A DNA stretch of 55,345 bases, from positions 86,998 to 142,342 of the forward strand of contig NZ_QMBN01000005.1 of the NCBI RefSeq assembly GCF_003289625.1, in the 5' to 3' direction. How positions within the stretch are numbered: the first letter of the stretch is position 1; each line of letters begins with the position of its first letter. This DNA comes from Microbacterium sp. SMR1. Its GTDB lineage: Bacteria > Actinomycetota > Actinomycetes > Actinomycetales > Microbacteriaceae. The translations under genes were made by a program, and so were the position numbers. The notes under the pieces are model-generated. The model had not been told where the DNA came from, did no database searches, and saw only the letters and a list, made by a program, of their open reading frames with translations. Below, one piece after another: positions 14,339-25,010 of this stretch.

Positions 14339-14920
14339 ATGGCGGATACCTGGCTCATCATCGGTCTCGGCAATCCGGGGCCGCGCTACGAGGCGACCCG
14401 GCACAACATCGGCCAGATGGTCATCGACGAACTGGCGAGCCGACGCGGTGAGACGCTTCGTTCGCACAAGGCCAACGCCTGGGCAGCCGAGTCCTGGCTC
14501 CGGCCCGGTGCTGCCAAGATGGTGCTGGCCAAGCCGAAGACGTTCATGAACGTCTCGGGAGGCCCCGCGGCTGCGCTGGCCTCCTTCTACGGCGTCGACC
14601 CGGACCACGTCGTCGTGGTCCATGACGAGCTCGACATCCCCTTCGACACCATCAAGCTCAAGACGGGCGGCGGCCACGGCGGCCACAACGGCGTCCGTGA
14701 CATCGCCAAGGCGCTCGGCACCCCCGAGTTCGCGCGTGTCCGCGTCGGGATCGGGCGGCCCACGGGGTCCCAGGATCCGGCCGACTGGGTGCTCGACCCG
14801 TTCTCGGCGGCCGAGCGCAAGACGCTCGGCATCCTCGTCTCGGATGCTGCCGACGCGGTCGAGGCGGTCGTGGGTGAGGGGCTCCTCGCCGCGCAGCAGC
14901 GCTTTCACGCACCGCGCTGA
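14339..14920 (+). CDS. pth: Peptidyl-tRNA hydrolase
   Basis: 193 aa, which frees tRNA from dropped-off peptidyl-tRNA in the cytosol. The family residues are visible: Asn in GLGNPGPRYEATRHN with the catalytic His, Asn in KPKTFMNVSG, and Asp in VVVHDELDIP. GGGHGGHNGVRDI and RVGIGRP are also typical. GAAAGG precedes the ATG. It is co-directional with rplY and mfd. Confidence 0.96.
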   Translation: MADTWLIIGLGNPGPRYEATRHNIGQMVIDELASRRGETLRSHKANAWAAESWLRPGAAKMVLAKPKTFMNVSGGPAAALASFYGVDPDHVVVVHDELDIPFDTIKLKTGGGHGGHNGVRDIAKALGTPEFARVRVGIGRPTGSQDPADWVLDPFSAAERKTLGILVSDAADAVEAVVGEGLLAAQQRFHAPR

Positions 14921-14966
14921 GCACGCTGCCCGGGCACGGCGAGGCGCCCGTGTCGGCGGCCGGCGG

Positions 14967-14972
14967 TAGGCT
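14967..14972 (+). promoter_or_regulatory. -10 element for leaderless mfd
   Basis: TAGGCT followed by TCTGTG and then GTG. No Shine-Dalgarno. It favours the GTG at 14979 over the one three bases earlier. Confidence 0.5.
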
Positions 14973-14978
14973 TCTGTG

Positions 14979-17900
14979 GTGACAGTTCCCGGGATCGTGC
15001 GCGCCCTTTCGCAGGCTGACTCCTTCCGGGAGGCGGTGACATCCGGTGCGGTCGGCAGCGTCGACTACTCGCTGGCCGACGGCCTCGACGCCCCGCTCCT
15101 CGCCGCGCTGCTCGAGCAGCGCCGGAGCGAGGGCCGACCCGCTGTCGTCCTCGCCGTCGCGCCCACCGGTCGTCGCGCCGAGACGCTCGGTGCTGCGCTG
15201 CAGTGTCTCGTCCCCGAGGCCGAGATCGTTCACTTCCCCGCCTGGGAGACCCTGCCGCACGAACGTCTGAGCCCGAGCCCCGAGACGGTGGGGCGTCGGC
15301 TCGCCGTGCTCCGCCGTGCAGCGGCCCATGATGGCGGCACGCCGTTGATCATCACCGCCTCGGTGCGCGCCGCTCTGCAGCCGCTTGCCGCGGGCCTGAC
15401 CGACGCCGAGCCGATCTCGCTCACGGTGGGCACACGCGGGAGCGACCTCGAGCATGTCGTCCGCCGTCTCGTCGAACTCGCCTATCACCGTGTCGACATG
15501 GTCTCCCGCCGCGGCGAGTTCGCCGTGCGCGGCGGCATCCTCGACGTCTTTCCGGCCGCGGCCGACCACCCGCTGCGCATCGACTTCTTCGGTGACGAGG
15601 TCGACCAGATCCGCGCGTTCTCCATCGCCGACCAGCGGTCGCTCCCGGGCGAGGTCGAGAAGGCCGAGCTGCTTCCGGCCCGCGAGCTGCTCCTGACGCC
15701 GGCCGTTCGCGAGCGCGCCGCGGCGATGGCACCGACGTTCCCCAGCCTGACCGGCATGCTCGAGAAGATGTCGCAGGGCATCCCCGTCGAGGGGATGGAG
15801 TCGCTCCTGCCCGCGCTCGCGGAGGGGGTCGTGCCGCTCGTCGACTACCTGCCCCGAGGCTCCGCGATCGCGCTGGTCGATCCCGAGCGCTCGCGCACCC
15901 GGGCGCGCACGCTCGGCGAGACGAACCGTGAGTTCCTCGAGGCGGCCTGGAGCGCGGCCACCGCCGGGGCGGACAGCCCGGTCGATCTCGGCGCGGGCGA
16001 CTTCCTGACGCTCCCCGCGCTGCGCGAGGCGATGCGTGAACGCTCCGGCGTGTGGTGGACGCTCAGCGCGTTCGACTCGGGAGCAGCGGATGCCGCGGAC
16101 GAGGGGCTGACCGACACGGGCGACGACCTGCGCATCGACGGCAGTGCGGTGCCTTCTTTCCAGGGCAACGTCGACGGCGCCACTGCTCATATCGGTGACC
16201 TCCTCTCGCGTGGCTGGCGCGTCGTGGTGTGCGCGTCCGGTCCCGGGCTCGTCGACCGTGCCCGCGACGTGCTCGCCGAGCGCGGCATCGCCGCACGCAC
16301 GAGCGAGGGGATCGCCGAGATCGCCGACGAGGCCGTCGCGGTCTGCGTCGTGGCGTCGCTCGAGCGGGGCTTCGAGTCCGCCGAGGCGAAGCTCGCCGTC
16401 CTCACCGAGAGCGAGTTCTACGGGCGCACGATCGGCAATGACGGCCGCGTGGTGAAGAAGCTCGCGACGCGACGGCGCAACGTCGTCGATCCGTTGCAGC
16501 TCAAGCCCGGCGACGTCGTCGTCCACTCGACCCACGGCATCGGAAAGTTCGTCGAGCTCGTGCAGCGCGAGGTCTCGAGCGGCGGACGCAACGCGGTGAA
16601 GACGCAGCGCGAGTACCTCGTGCTCGAGTACGCGCCCGCCAAACGCGGCTATCCCGGCGACAAGCTCTTCGTGCCGACCGATCAGCTCGACCAGCTCTCG
16701 CGCTACGTCGGTGGTGAGGCACCGGTGCTCTCGAAGATGGGCGGCAGCGACTGGGCGGCCGCGAAGGGCAAGGCGCGCAAGGCCGTCCGTGACATCGCCG
16801 TCGAGCTCGTCAAGCTGTACTCGGCCCGCATGGCGTCGAAGGGTCACGCGTTCGGGCCCGACACCCCGTGGCAGCGCGAGCTCGAAGAGGCGTTCCCGTT
16901 CGCGGAGACGCCCGACCAGCTGCAGACGATCGACGAGATCAAGGCCGACATGGAGAAGCCGATCCCGATGGATCGCCTGCTCTCGGGCGACGTCGGGTTC
17001 GGCAAGACCGAGGTCGCCGTCCGCGCCGCCTTCAAGGCGATCCAGGAGGGGAAGCAGGTCGCGATGCTGGTCCCGACCACGCTTCTCGCGAAGCAGCACC
17101 TCGAGACATTCACCGAGCGCTTCGCCGGATTCCCGGTCAAGGTGCGCCCCCTGTCGCGGTTCCAGACCGCGAAGCAGGCCCGCGAGACGGTCGACGGGCT
17201 CGCCGACGGCACCGTCGACATGGTCATCGGCACTCACCGCATCCTGACCGAAAAGGTCGCCTTCAAGGATCTCGGGCTCCTCATCATCGACGAGGAGCAG
17301 CGGTTCGGCGTCGAACACAAGGACTCACTGAAGAAGCTGAAGACCGGCGTCGACATCCTCGCGATGAGCGCGACGCCGATCCCGCGCACGCTCGAGATGG
17401 CGGTGACCGGCATCCGCGAGATGTCGACTCTGGCGACCCCGCCCGAGGAGCGGCATCCGATCCTGACCTATGTCGGACCCCGCAGCGACAAGCAGATCGC
17501 GGCGGCCATCCGACGCGAGCTGCTGCGCGAGGGCCAGGTGTTCTTCGTGCACAACCGCGTGCAGTCGATCCAGCGGGTCGCGGCGCAGCTCGGTGAGCTG
17601 GTGCCCGAGGCGCGCATCGCCGTCGCGCACGGCCAGATGGGGGAGCACCAGCTCGAGCAGGTCGTGGACGATTTCTGGGAGCGGCGTGCCGACGTCCTCG
17701 TCTCGACGACGATCGTCGAGACCGGACTCGACATCTCGAACGCCAACACCATCATCATCGACCGTGCCGACAAGTACGGGCTGAGCCAGCTGCACCAGCT
17801 GCGCGGCCGGGTCGGGCGCGGGCGCGAGCGCGCTTACGCGTACTTCCTGTACGACGAGAACAAGCCGCTGAGCGAGACCGCCGCCGACCGGCTCGAGACG

Positions 17901-18575
17901 ATCGCGGTCAACAACGACCTCGGCTCGGGCATGCAGGTCGCGCTGAAAGACCTCGAGCTGCGTGGCGCGGGCAACCTGCTGGGCGCCGAGCAGGCCGGTC
18001 ACATCGCCGGTGTCGGATTCGACCTCTACCTGCGGATGATCGGCGAGGCCGTCTCGACCTTCCGGGGCGAGGAGGTCGACGGGCCGGCCGAGCTGCGGCT
18101 CGAGCTCCCCGTGGCGGCGCGCATCCCCGAGGACTACATCGACAGCGAGCGCCTGCGCCTCGAGGCCTATCAGAAGCTGTCGGCTGCGGCAGCGGTCAGC
18201 GCGAAGGACGACGCGATCGATCTCGTCGTCGAGGAGCTGACCGACCGGTACGGCCGCCCGCCGGCCGAAGTGGAGGGACTGCTCGCGGTCGCTCGTCTGC
18301 GTCGACGGGCCGCCCAGTCGGGGCTCACCGACGTCGTCGCGATGGGGCCGAACCTGCGGGTCGCGCCGGCGCGCCTGCCCGAGTCGATGCGCATCCGACT
18401 GCAGCGGCTGTACCCCAAGGCCAAGCTCCTCGCCGGCGGCGAAGCCCTCGTGGTCCCGCTGCCGACGGCAGGCGGCACCGTGCTCGGCGATGCGGATCTC
18501 ATCGCCTGGACGGGTCAGCTGCTCGAGCAGCTCTTCCCCGTCGCCGCGCCGACGACGCCCGCCGCGACGTCCTGA
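14979..18575 (+). CDS. mfd: Transcription-repair coupling factor Mfd
   Basis: 1198 aa, full length. It removes stalled RNA polymerase and recruits UvrA. The UvrB-homologous N-terminal module (about 1-350), the RNAP-interacting domain (LKPGDVVVHSTHGIGKFVEL, about 505-590), and the RecG-like translocase with Walker A GDVGFGKTEVAVRAAFKA, DEEQRFG box, TATPIPRTLEMA and the motif VI region (QLRGRVGRGRERAYAY) are in order, followed by the C-terminal autoinhibitory domain (VVEELTDRYGRPP). The GTG start follows a TAGGCT box by six bases. Long open frames on the opposite strand are codon-bias shadows. Confidence 0.97.
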   Translation: MTVPGIVRALSQADSFREAVTSGAVGSVDYSLADGLDAPLLAALLEQRRSEGRPAVVLAVAPTGRRAETLGAALQCLVPEAEIVHFPAWETLPHERLSPSPETVGRRLAVLRRAAAHDGGTPLIITASVRAALQPLAAGLTDAEPISLTVGTRGSDLEHVVRRLVELAYHRVDMVSRRGEFAVRGGILDVFPAAADHPLRIDFFGDEVDQIRAFSIADQRSLPGEVEKAELLPARELLLTPAVRERAAAMAPTFPSLTGMLEKMSQGIPVEGMESLLPALAEGVVPLVDYLPRGSAIALVDPERSRTRARTLGETNREFLEAAWSAATAGADSPVDLGAGDFLTLPALREAMRERSGVWWTLSAFDSGAADAADEGLTDTGDDLRIDGSAVPSFQGNVDGATAHIGDLLSRGWRVVVCASGPGLVDRARDVLAERGIAARTSEGIAEIADEAVAVCVVASLERGFESAEAKLAVLTESEFYGRTIGNDGRVVKKLATRRRNVVDPLQLKPGDVVVHSTHGIGKFVELVQREVSSGGRNAVKTQREYLVLEYAPAKRGYPGDKLFVPTDQLDQLSRYVGGEAPVLSKMGGSDWAAAKGKARKAVRDIAVELVKLYSARMASKGHAFGPDTPWQRELEEAFPFAETPDQLQTIDEIKADMEKPIPMDRLLSGDVGFGKTEVAVRAAFKAIQEGKQVAMLVPTTLLAKQHLETFTERFAGFPVKVRPLSRFQTAKQARETVDGLADGTVDMVIGTHRILTEKVAFKDLGLLIIDEEQRFGVEHKDSLKKLKTGVDILAMSATPIPRTLEMAVTGIREMSTLATPPEERHPILTYVGPRSDKQIAAAIRRELLREGQVFFVHNRVQSIQRVAAQLGELVPEARIAVAHGQMGEHQLEQVVDDFWERRADVLVSTTIVETGLDISNANTIIIDRADKYGLSQLHQLRGRVGRGRERAYAYFLYDENKPLSETAADRLETIAVNNDLGSGMQVALKDLELRGAGNLLGAEQAGHIAGVGFDLYLRMIGEAVSTFRGEEVDGPAELRLELPVAARIPEDYIDSERLRLEAYQKLSAAAAVSAKDDAIDLVVEELTDRYGRPPAEVEGLLAVARLRRRAAQSGLTDVVAMGPNLRVAPARLPESMRIRLQRLYPKAKLLAGGEALVVPLPTAGGTVLGDADLIAWTGQLLEQLFPVAAPTTPAATS

Positions 18576-18606
18576 CGCGTCTCGGCCTCCTCGTCGGGGG
18601 CGCGCG

Positions 18607-20070
18607 TCAGAGGGTGATGCGGCCCGTCGCCAGCAGCACGACGGCGCACACGGCACCGAGCACAGACGCGCCGAAGATCACCCATTCGATGCGCGTGAAG
18701 ACGCGAGCTCCAGCGCGCCGACGCGCCGCGGCGAAGAGTGCTGTGCCCGGCACGATGATCAGCAGCGAGAGCAGGAGGTAGTGCGCGCCGGCAGCGATCA
18801 AGAGGAACGTCGTGTACGCCGTCGCGATCACGGCGACGACGAGGTCGCGCATCCGCGCACGATCGCCCGGGCGGTAGGTCTCGCCGGTGACGGTGAGCTT
18901 GAGTGCATACCCAGCCGAGAGGACGAACGGGATCAGCACGAGGACACTCGTCAGATCGAGTGCCACCGAGAACGCGTTCTCGGCGAAGAGGACCACGACC
19001 AGCAGCACCTGCACCAGCGTCGTCGACAGGAGGAGCGCACCGACCGGCGTGTCGTCGGCATTGGTCCGCGAGAGGAATCTCGGGAGATCGCCCGACCGCG
19101 ACGCCTCCAGCAGGACCTCCGCGGCCATCAGGGTCCACGACAGGTACGCGCCGAGCACGGCGACGATGAGGGATGCGCCGATGAAGACCGCACCGGCCGG
19201 GCCGACGATCGTCTCCAGGACTCCGCCCAGCGACGGCTCGGGCAGAGCGGCGATCTCCTCCCGCGGCAGCACGCCGAACGAGACGATGGTCACCGACGCG
19301 AACACCGCGAGCACGCTGAGGAAGCCGAGGAGGGTCGCGCGGCCCACGTCGCGGCGCGACCGGGCGTGCCGCGAGTTGACGCTCGCGCCCTCGAGACCGA
19401 TGAAGACGAAGACGGTGACGAGCATCGTGGCGCGGATCTGGTCCCACAGCGGAGCGCCCGACGGGCCCGCCCAGTTGGCGGCGAACACCGCGGGATCGAA
19501 GACGGTGGCGCAGAGGATGACGAACACGACGATCGGCAGCGTCTTCGCGATGCTGACGACGCGGTTGACGGCGGCCGCCGATCGCACTCCGCGGCGGATC
19601 AGGATGAAGAACAGCCAGAGCCCCGCCGACGACACGGCCACGGCTGCCACCGTGTCGCCTGCGCCGAGGGCCGGGAACACCGCTCCGAGGGTGGAGGTGA
19701 TGAACACCCAGTAGAAGACGTTGCCCGCGCACGCGCTGGCCCAGTAGCCGAACGCCGAGAAGTATCCGAGGTACCTCCCGAAACCGGCTCGCGCGTAGCT
19801 GTAGACGCCCGCGTCGAGATCCGGCCGACGATTGGCCAGAAGCTGGAACGCGAAGGCGAGCGCGAGCATGCCCCCGCCCGCGACCGCCCACGCGATGAGC
19901 GTCCCGGCGACCCCGGTCTCGGCCGCGAAACCAGCGGGGAGCGAGAACACGCCCGCTCCCACCATCGACCCGATGACGAACGTCGACAGGGTGAGCATCG
20001 ACACGGTCGCCGGACGGGCTCCGGGGCGCGTGAGAGCGGACTCCATGGGGGAGGAGGGATCGGAAGGCAC
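18607..20070 (-). CDS. APC-family basic amino acid/polyamine antiporter (ArcD-like)
   Basis: 487 aa, about 12 transmembrane helices. It begins with the family signature VIGSMVGAGVFSLPAGFA and contains GVYSYARAGFGRYLGYFSAFGYW and VFVFIGLEGASVNS, as in arginine/ornithine- or lysine-type antiporters. A deiminase or decarboxylase partner is not nearby; instead it lies 49 bases downstream of gdhA. I chose GTG at 20070 because TAGGCT lies eight bases before it and no ribosome site precedes the internal ATG at 20046. Substrate is not resolved from sequence. Confidence 0.85.
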   Translation of the reverse strand: MPSDPSSPMESALTRPGARPATVSMLTLSTFVIGSMVGAGVFSLPAGFAAETGVAGTLIAWAVAGGGMLALAFAFQLLANRRPDLDAGVYSYARAGFGRYLGYFSAFGYWASACAGNVFYWVFITSTLGAVFPALGAGDTVAAVAVSSAGLWLFFILIRRGVRSAAAVNRVVSIAKTLPIVVFVILCATVFDPAVFAANWAGPSGAPLWDQIRATMLVTVFVFIGLEGASVNSRHARSRRDVGRATLLGFLSVLAVFASVTIVSFGVLPREEIAALPEPSLGGVLETIVGPAGAVFIGASLIVAVLGAYLSWTLMAAEVLLEASRSGDLPRFLSRTNADDTPVGALLLSTTLVQVLLVVVLFAENAFSVALDLTSVLVLIPFVLSAGYALKLTVTGETYRPGDRARMRDLVVAVIATAYTTFLLIAAGAHYLLLSLLIIVPGTALFAAARRRAGARVFTRIEWVIFGASVLGAVCAVVLLATGRITL

Positions 20071-20078
20071 GGGGTGAA

Positions 20079-20084
20079 AGCCTA
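20079..20084 (-). promoter_or_regulatory. -10 element for the permease gene
   Basis: TAGGCT on the minus strand, eight bases before GTG, so probably leaderless. It implies transcription independent of gdhA. Confidence 0.4.
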
Positions 20085-20119
20085 ACCCGGCTCGCGCCCC
20101 GCCCGGCCCCGCGGCAGCG

Positions 20120-21556
<1,437 letters not shown>

Positions 21557-24229
21557 TCACCCGGTGTTCTGGAGGCCAGCCGCGACGCCGTTGACGGTGA
21601 TGAGCAGCAGGCGCTGCCACTCGGGCGGGATGGGTGCGTCCTGCTCGGTCGAGCGGAGCACACGCAGCGCCCGCAGCTGCAGGAGCGAGAGGGCGTCGAC
21701 GTACGGGCTGCGCATCTTCACTGCGCGCTGGAGCACGGGCTTGTTGGCGAGCAGACCGTCGCCTCCCGCGATGCGCACGACCCAGTCGCGGGTGAGCAGC
21801 ATCTCGTCGACGACGAGCTGTGCGAGATCATCGCGGTCGGCGAGCGCGAGGTGTCGACGAGCCATGCGCGGGTCGGCCTTCGCGAGGCTCATCGCCACGT
21901 TGTCGATGACCGTGCGCAGCAGGGGCCACTGCTGGTACGCCTCACGCAACAGCGCTTCGTCCCCGACCGCCTCGAGCGCGGTTCCGAGCCCGAACCAGCC
22001 CGCGAGGTTGATACGCGCCTGCGTCCAGGCGAAGACCCACGGGATCGCGCGCAGGTCTTCGAGCGACTCGACGGACAACCCGCGGCGCGCCGGGCGCGAG
22101 CCCAGGGCGAGGAGGCCGATCTCCTCCATCGGCGTGACGGCGGCGAACCACGGGGCGAACCCGGGTGCCTTCACGAGGGAGAAGAAGCGCTGGCGCGAGG
22201 CGGCATCCATCGTCGCCGCCACGTCGGCATACCGCTCGGCGGCTCGGCTGTTGCGCTCTTCGATCGACGGCGCGGAAGCGAGCAGGATCGCGGCGGCCAC
22301 CTGATCGATGTGGCGCAGGGCGATGTCGGGGTCGCCGTAGCGGGCGAAGATGACCTCACCCTGCTCGGTGAGCTTGAAGCGGCCGTCGACGGAGTGCGGC
22401 GGCTGCGCGAGGATGGCGGAGTTGGCGGGCCCGCCGCCGCGGCCGAGAGCGCCGCCGCGGCCGTGGAAGAGAGTGAGCTCGATGCGCTGCTCCTGCGCCC
22501 ATGCCGCGATGCGTGCCTGCGCCTCGTAGAGGGCGAGGTTGGCTGCGACCGGTCCGACGTCCTTCGACGAGTCGGAGTAGCCCAGCATGACCTCCAGACG
22601 CCGGGCGGTCGCGTCGAGGCGCGCGGCGAACGCCGGGTGGTCGACGATCTCGGCGAGAATTCCGGGCGCCGCCTGCAGATCGGCGAAGGTCTCGAACAGC
22701 GGGATGACGTCGAGTACCGGCGGGGTCCCGTCGGGACCGACGGCGTGACGCGCGAGGGCGTGCACGTTCGCGAGATCGTCCGCCGACTGCGTGAACGACA
22801 CGATGTAGCGTCCCGCGGCCCGCGGGCCGAAGCGCTTCTGCACCTGCGAGATGGTGCGGAAGACCTCCAGGACCTCGTTCGCGAGATCGCTCAGCTCGCC
22901 GCCCGCCTCGCACTCGGCGAGGACCTTGGCGTGGACGGCGGAGTGCTGCCTGACCTCGAGCTCCGCGAGGTGGAAGCCGAAGGTCTCGACGGCCCAGATC
23001 AGCTGCTGGAGCGCGCCGAAGGCCTGGCGCTTGGCGCCGGCCTCGTCGAGCGAGCTCTGCACGACACGCAGGTCGGCGAGGAACTCCTCGGGGTCGCTGT
23101 AGGCGAGGTCGGCGTTGCGCGCACGGGTGGCGCGGATGCGGCGTGCGAGCAGCATCATGACGCGCTTGTGGTGCTCCCCGGGGGCGCGCTTCACGGCGTT
23201 GGCGGCGCCCTCGTCGTCGGACGCGGCGAGGCGATCCCACAGTGCTCGCAGCGCGGGACTCGGGGGCGTCGTGTCTCCCGACATAGTCAATCCGCGGCCG
23301 ACGCGCTCGGTGCTGCGCTCAAGGCCGAGGAGCACGTGCTCGGCGGCGATGCCGGCGGCCTTTTTCGTGACCGACGCGGTGACGAAGGGGTTCCCGTCAC
23401 GGTCGCCGCCGACCCATGTACCCAGACGCACGAACGGCGCCACCACCGGGGGACGGCTGCCGGCGACCTCGCCCTGCAGGGCGTCGTCGAGACGACGGTA
23501 GACCAGCGGGATCGTCGTGTAGAGGGTGTCGTCGAACACGGCCATGACGGCGCGGACCTCGTCGGTCGGCGTCGGCTTCTCGGCGCGCAGCGGCGACGTG
23601 CGCCAGAGCGTGTCGATCTCCTCGAGCATGCGGCGGCGGGCCCGTCGGTGCTCGGCGCCACCGGCAGCGGAGTTCTCGAGCGTCTCGAGCAGGGTCACGA
23701 GCCTCCGGATGCTCTGCGAGACCGCGCGGCGACGTGCCTCCGTGGGGTGCGCCGTGAAGACGGGGTGGAAGCGCAGTTCGCGCAGCCGGCGCGCCGCTTC
23801 GTCCTCGCCCACCTCGGACGACAGCTGCGCGTATGCGGCGGGGATGGAGTCGCTCGCGCTGTCCTGGTCGGAGATGCCCGCGCGCTCGCGCAGCAGACGG
23901 ACACGCTGGTGTTCCTCGGCGAGGTTCACGAGGTGGAAGTACACGGTGAAGGCGCGCGCGACTTCGTCCGCACGCGAGACGCTGAACGACTCGGCGATCG
24001 CCGCCGCGCGCTCGAACGCTTCGGGCGAGTCATCGGTGTACGCCTGGATCGTGGCGCCTCGCAGGCGCTCGACGTCGTCGAAGAGGCCGGGCGAGCCGCT
24101 CTCTCGCAGCACCTGGCCCAGCATCGAGCCGAGCATCCGGACATCGGCGCGCATCGCCTCGGGAATCTCTTGCTCGGCCTCGTATCGGCCGACGAGATCG
24201 ATGGCTTCGGTTCGGGTCAGCTCGCGCAT
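21557..24229 (-). CDS. ppc: Phosphoenolpyruvate carboxylase
   Basis: 890 aa. It carboxylates PEP to oxaloacetate, the anaplerotic step. The catalytic His is in FTAHPTEA, the Lys in VMLGYSDSSKDVGP, and the glycine/arginine loop is FHGRGGALGRGGGP. The C-terminus ends in the canonical QNTG. GGAGGC before the ATG fixes the start; 16 upstream in-frame codons are excluded. Its promoter region is shared with the divergent mazG. Confidence 0.97.
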   Translation of the reverse strand: MRELTRTEAIDLVGRYEAEQEIPEAMRADVRMLGSMLGQVLRESGSPGLFDDVERLRGATIQAYTDDSPEAFERAAAIAESFSVSRADEVARAFTVYFHLVNLAEEHQRVRLLRERAGISDQDSASDSIPAAYAQLSSEVGEDEAARRLRELRFHPVFTAHPTEARRRAVSQSIRRLVTLLETLENSAAGGAEHRRARRRMLEEIDTLWRTSPLRAEKPTPTDEVRAVMAVFDDTLYTTIPLVYRRLDDALQGEVAGSRPPVVAPFVRLGTWVGGDRDGNPFVTASVTKKAAGIAAEHVLLGLERSTERVGRGLTMSGDTTPPSPALRALWDRLAASDDEGAANAVKRAPGEHHKRVMMLLARRIRATRARNADLAYSDPEEFLADLRVVQSSLDEAGAKRQAFGALQQLIWAVETFGFHLAELEVRQHSAVHAKVLAECEAGGELSDLANEVLEVFRTISQVQKRFGPRAAGRYIVSFTQSADDLANVHALARHAVGPDGTPPVLDVIPLFETFADLQAAPGILAEIVDHPAFAARLDATARRLEVMLGYSDSSKDVGPVAANLALYEAQARIAAWAQEQRIELTLFHGRGGALGRGGGPANSAILAQPPHSVDGRFKLTEQGEVIFARYGDPDIALRHIDQVAAAILLASAPSIEERNSRAAERYADVAATMDAASRQRFFSLVKAPGFAPWFAAVTPMEEIGLLALGSRPARRGLSVESLEDLRAIPWVFAWTQARINLAGWFGLGTALEAVGDEALLREAYQQWPLLRTVIDNVAMSLAKADPRMARRHLALADRDDLAQLVVDEMLLTRDWVVRIAGGDGLLANKPVLQRAVKMRSPYVDALSLLQLRALRVLRSTEQDAPIPPEWQRLLLITVNGVAAGLQNTG

Positions 24230-24314
24230 GCCTCCAAAGTACTGGCACGCGCGACCGCGCTTTGACACGGGCGTCATACACGCGGCGTCGGGCGCCGCTG
24301 TGTTACGGCGGGGC

Positions 24315-24320
24315 TAGCCT
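24315..24320 (+). promoter_or_regulatory. -10 element for mazG
   Basis: TAGCCT about 26 bases upstream of the mazG ATG, which has its own AAGGAG. This promoter is therefore leadered. Confidence 0.4.
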
Positions 24321-24346
24321 GGGACCGCCCCGTACGAAGGAGCCCG

Positions 24347-25006
24347 ATGTCCGATCCGCTGCGTGACGCCGCCGAGACGATGCGCGCCGTGCGCGAGCGA
24401 TGCGTGTGGACGGCGCAAATCTCTCATCGCGATCTCGTCCCGTACCTCATCGAGGAGTCGGCAGAGGTGGTGGATGCCGTCGAAGCGGGCACCGCGGCTG
24501 ACCTTCGCGAAGAGCTCGGCGACCTTCTGTGGCAGGTGCTCTTCCACGCTGAGATCGCGTCGCGGTCGGCATCCGACCCGTTCGACATCGACGACGTCGC
24601 CCGGGGTCTGACCGAGAAGATGGTGCGGCGGCATCCCCACGTTTTCGGCGACGCGACGGCCGAGACTCCCGAGCAGGTGCTCGTGCTCTGGAACGCCGCG
24701 AAGTCGGCCGAGAAGCGCGCGCGCACGAGTGTGCTCGACGGAGTGTCCGCCCACATGCCGACGCTCGCCCTGGCCCAGAAGATGCTCGCCAAGTCGGAGT
24801 CCATCCTGTCGGCCGCACCGGCGCCACCCGCGGAACCGCCCGCCGACGAAGCCGGGCTCGGTGACGCACTGCTCGCGCTCGTCGCTCACGGCCGCGCCCA
24901 GGGCTGGGATGCCGAGCGCGCCCTCCGCGAACGACTGCGCACCCTGGGCGCCGACATCCGCGAGGCCGAGGGCACCAGTGGCGCCGCCGCCGACCTGGAA
25001 GGATAG
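24347..25006 (+). CDS. mazG: MazG-family nucleoside triphosphate pyrophosphohydrolase
   Basis: 219 aa. It hydrolyses (d)NTPs, including damaged nucleotides, to monophosphates. The all-alpha metal-binding motif EESAEVVDAVEAG...LREELGDLLWQVLFHAEIA (ExxE...ExxD) is intact in the first domain; ARGLTEKMVRRHPHVFGD is also typical. The second half (SVSAHMPTLALAQKMLAKS and the about 70-residue tail) is shortened relative to two-domain MazG such as the E. coli protein. It lies four bases upstream of hisS, so the two are co-transcribed. Confidence 0.92.
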   Translation: MSDPLRDAAETMRAVRERCVWTAQISHRDLVPYLIEESAEVVDAVEAGTAADLREELGDLLWQVLFHAEIASRSASDPFDIDDVARGLTEKMVRRHPHVFGDATAETPEQVLVLWNAAKSAEKRARTSVLDGVSAHMPTLALAQKMLAKSESILSAAPAPPAEPPADEAGLGDALLALVAHGRAQGWDAERALRERLRTLGADIREAEGTSGAAADLEG

Positions 25007-25010
25007 GACG

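Noticed and set aside
14658..17318. 886-codon frame opposite mfd and pth
   Set aside because: Antisense to strongly supported genes, biased toward Arg, Asp, Gly and Ala, with no domain or ribosome site: a codon-bias shadow.
21851..24265. 804-codon plus-strand frame opposite ppc
   Set aside because: Shadow of the PEP carboxylase gene; no recognisable motif and no start signal.
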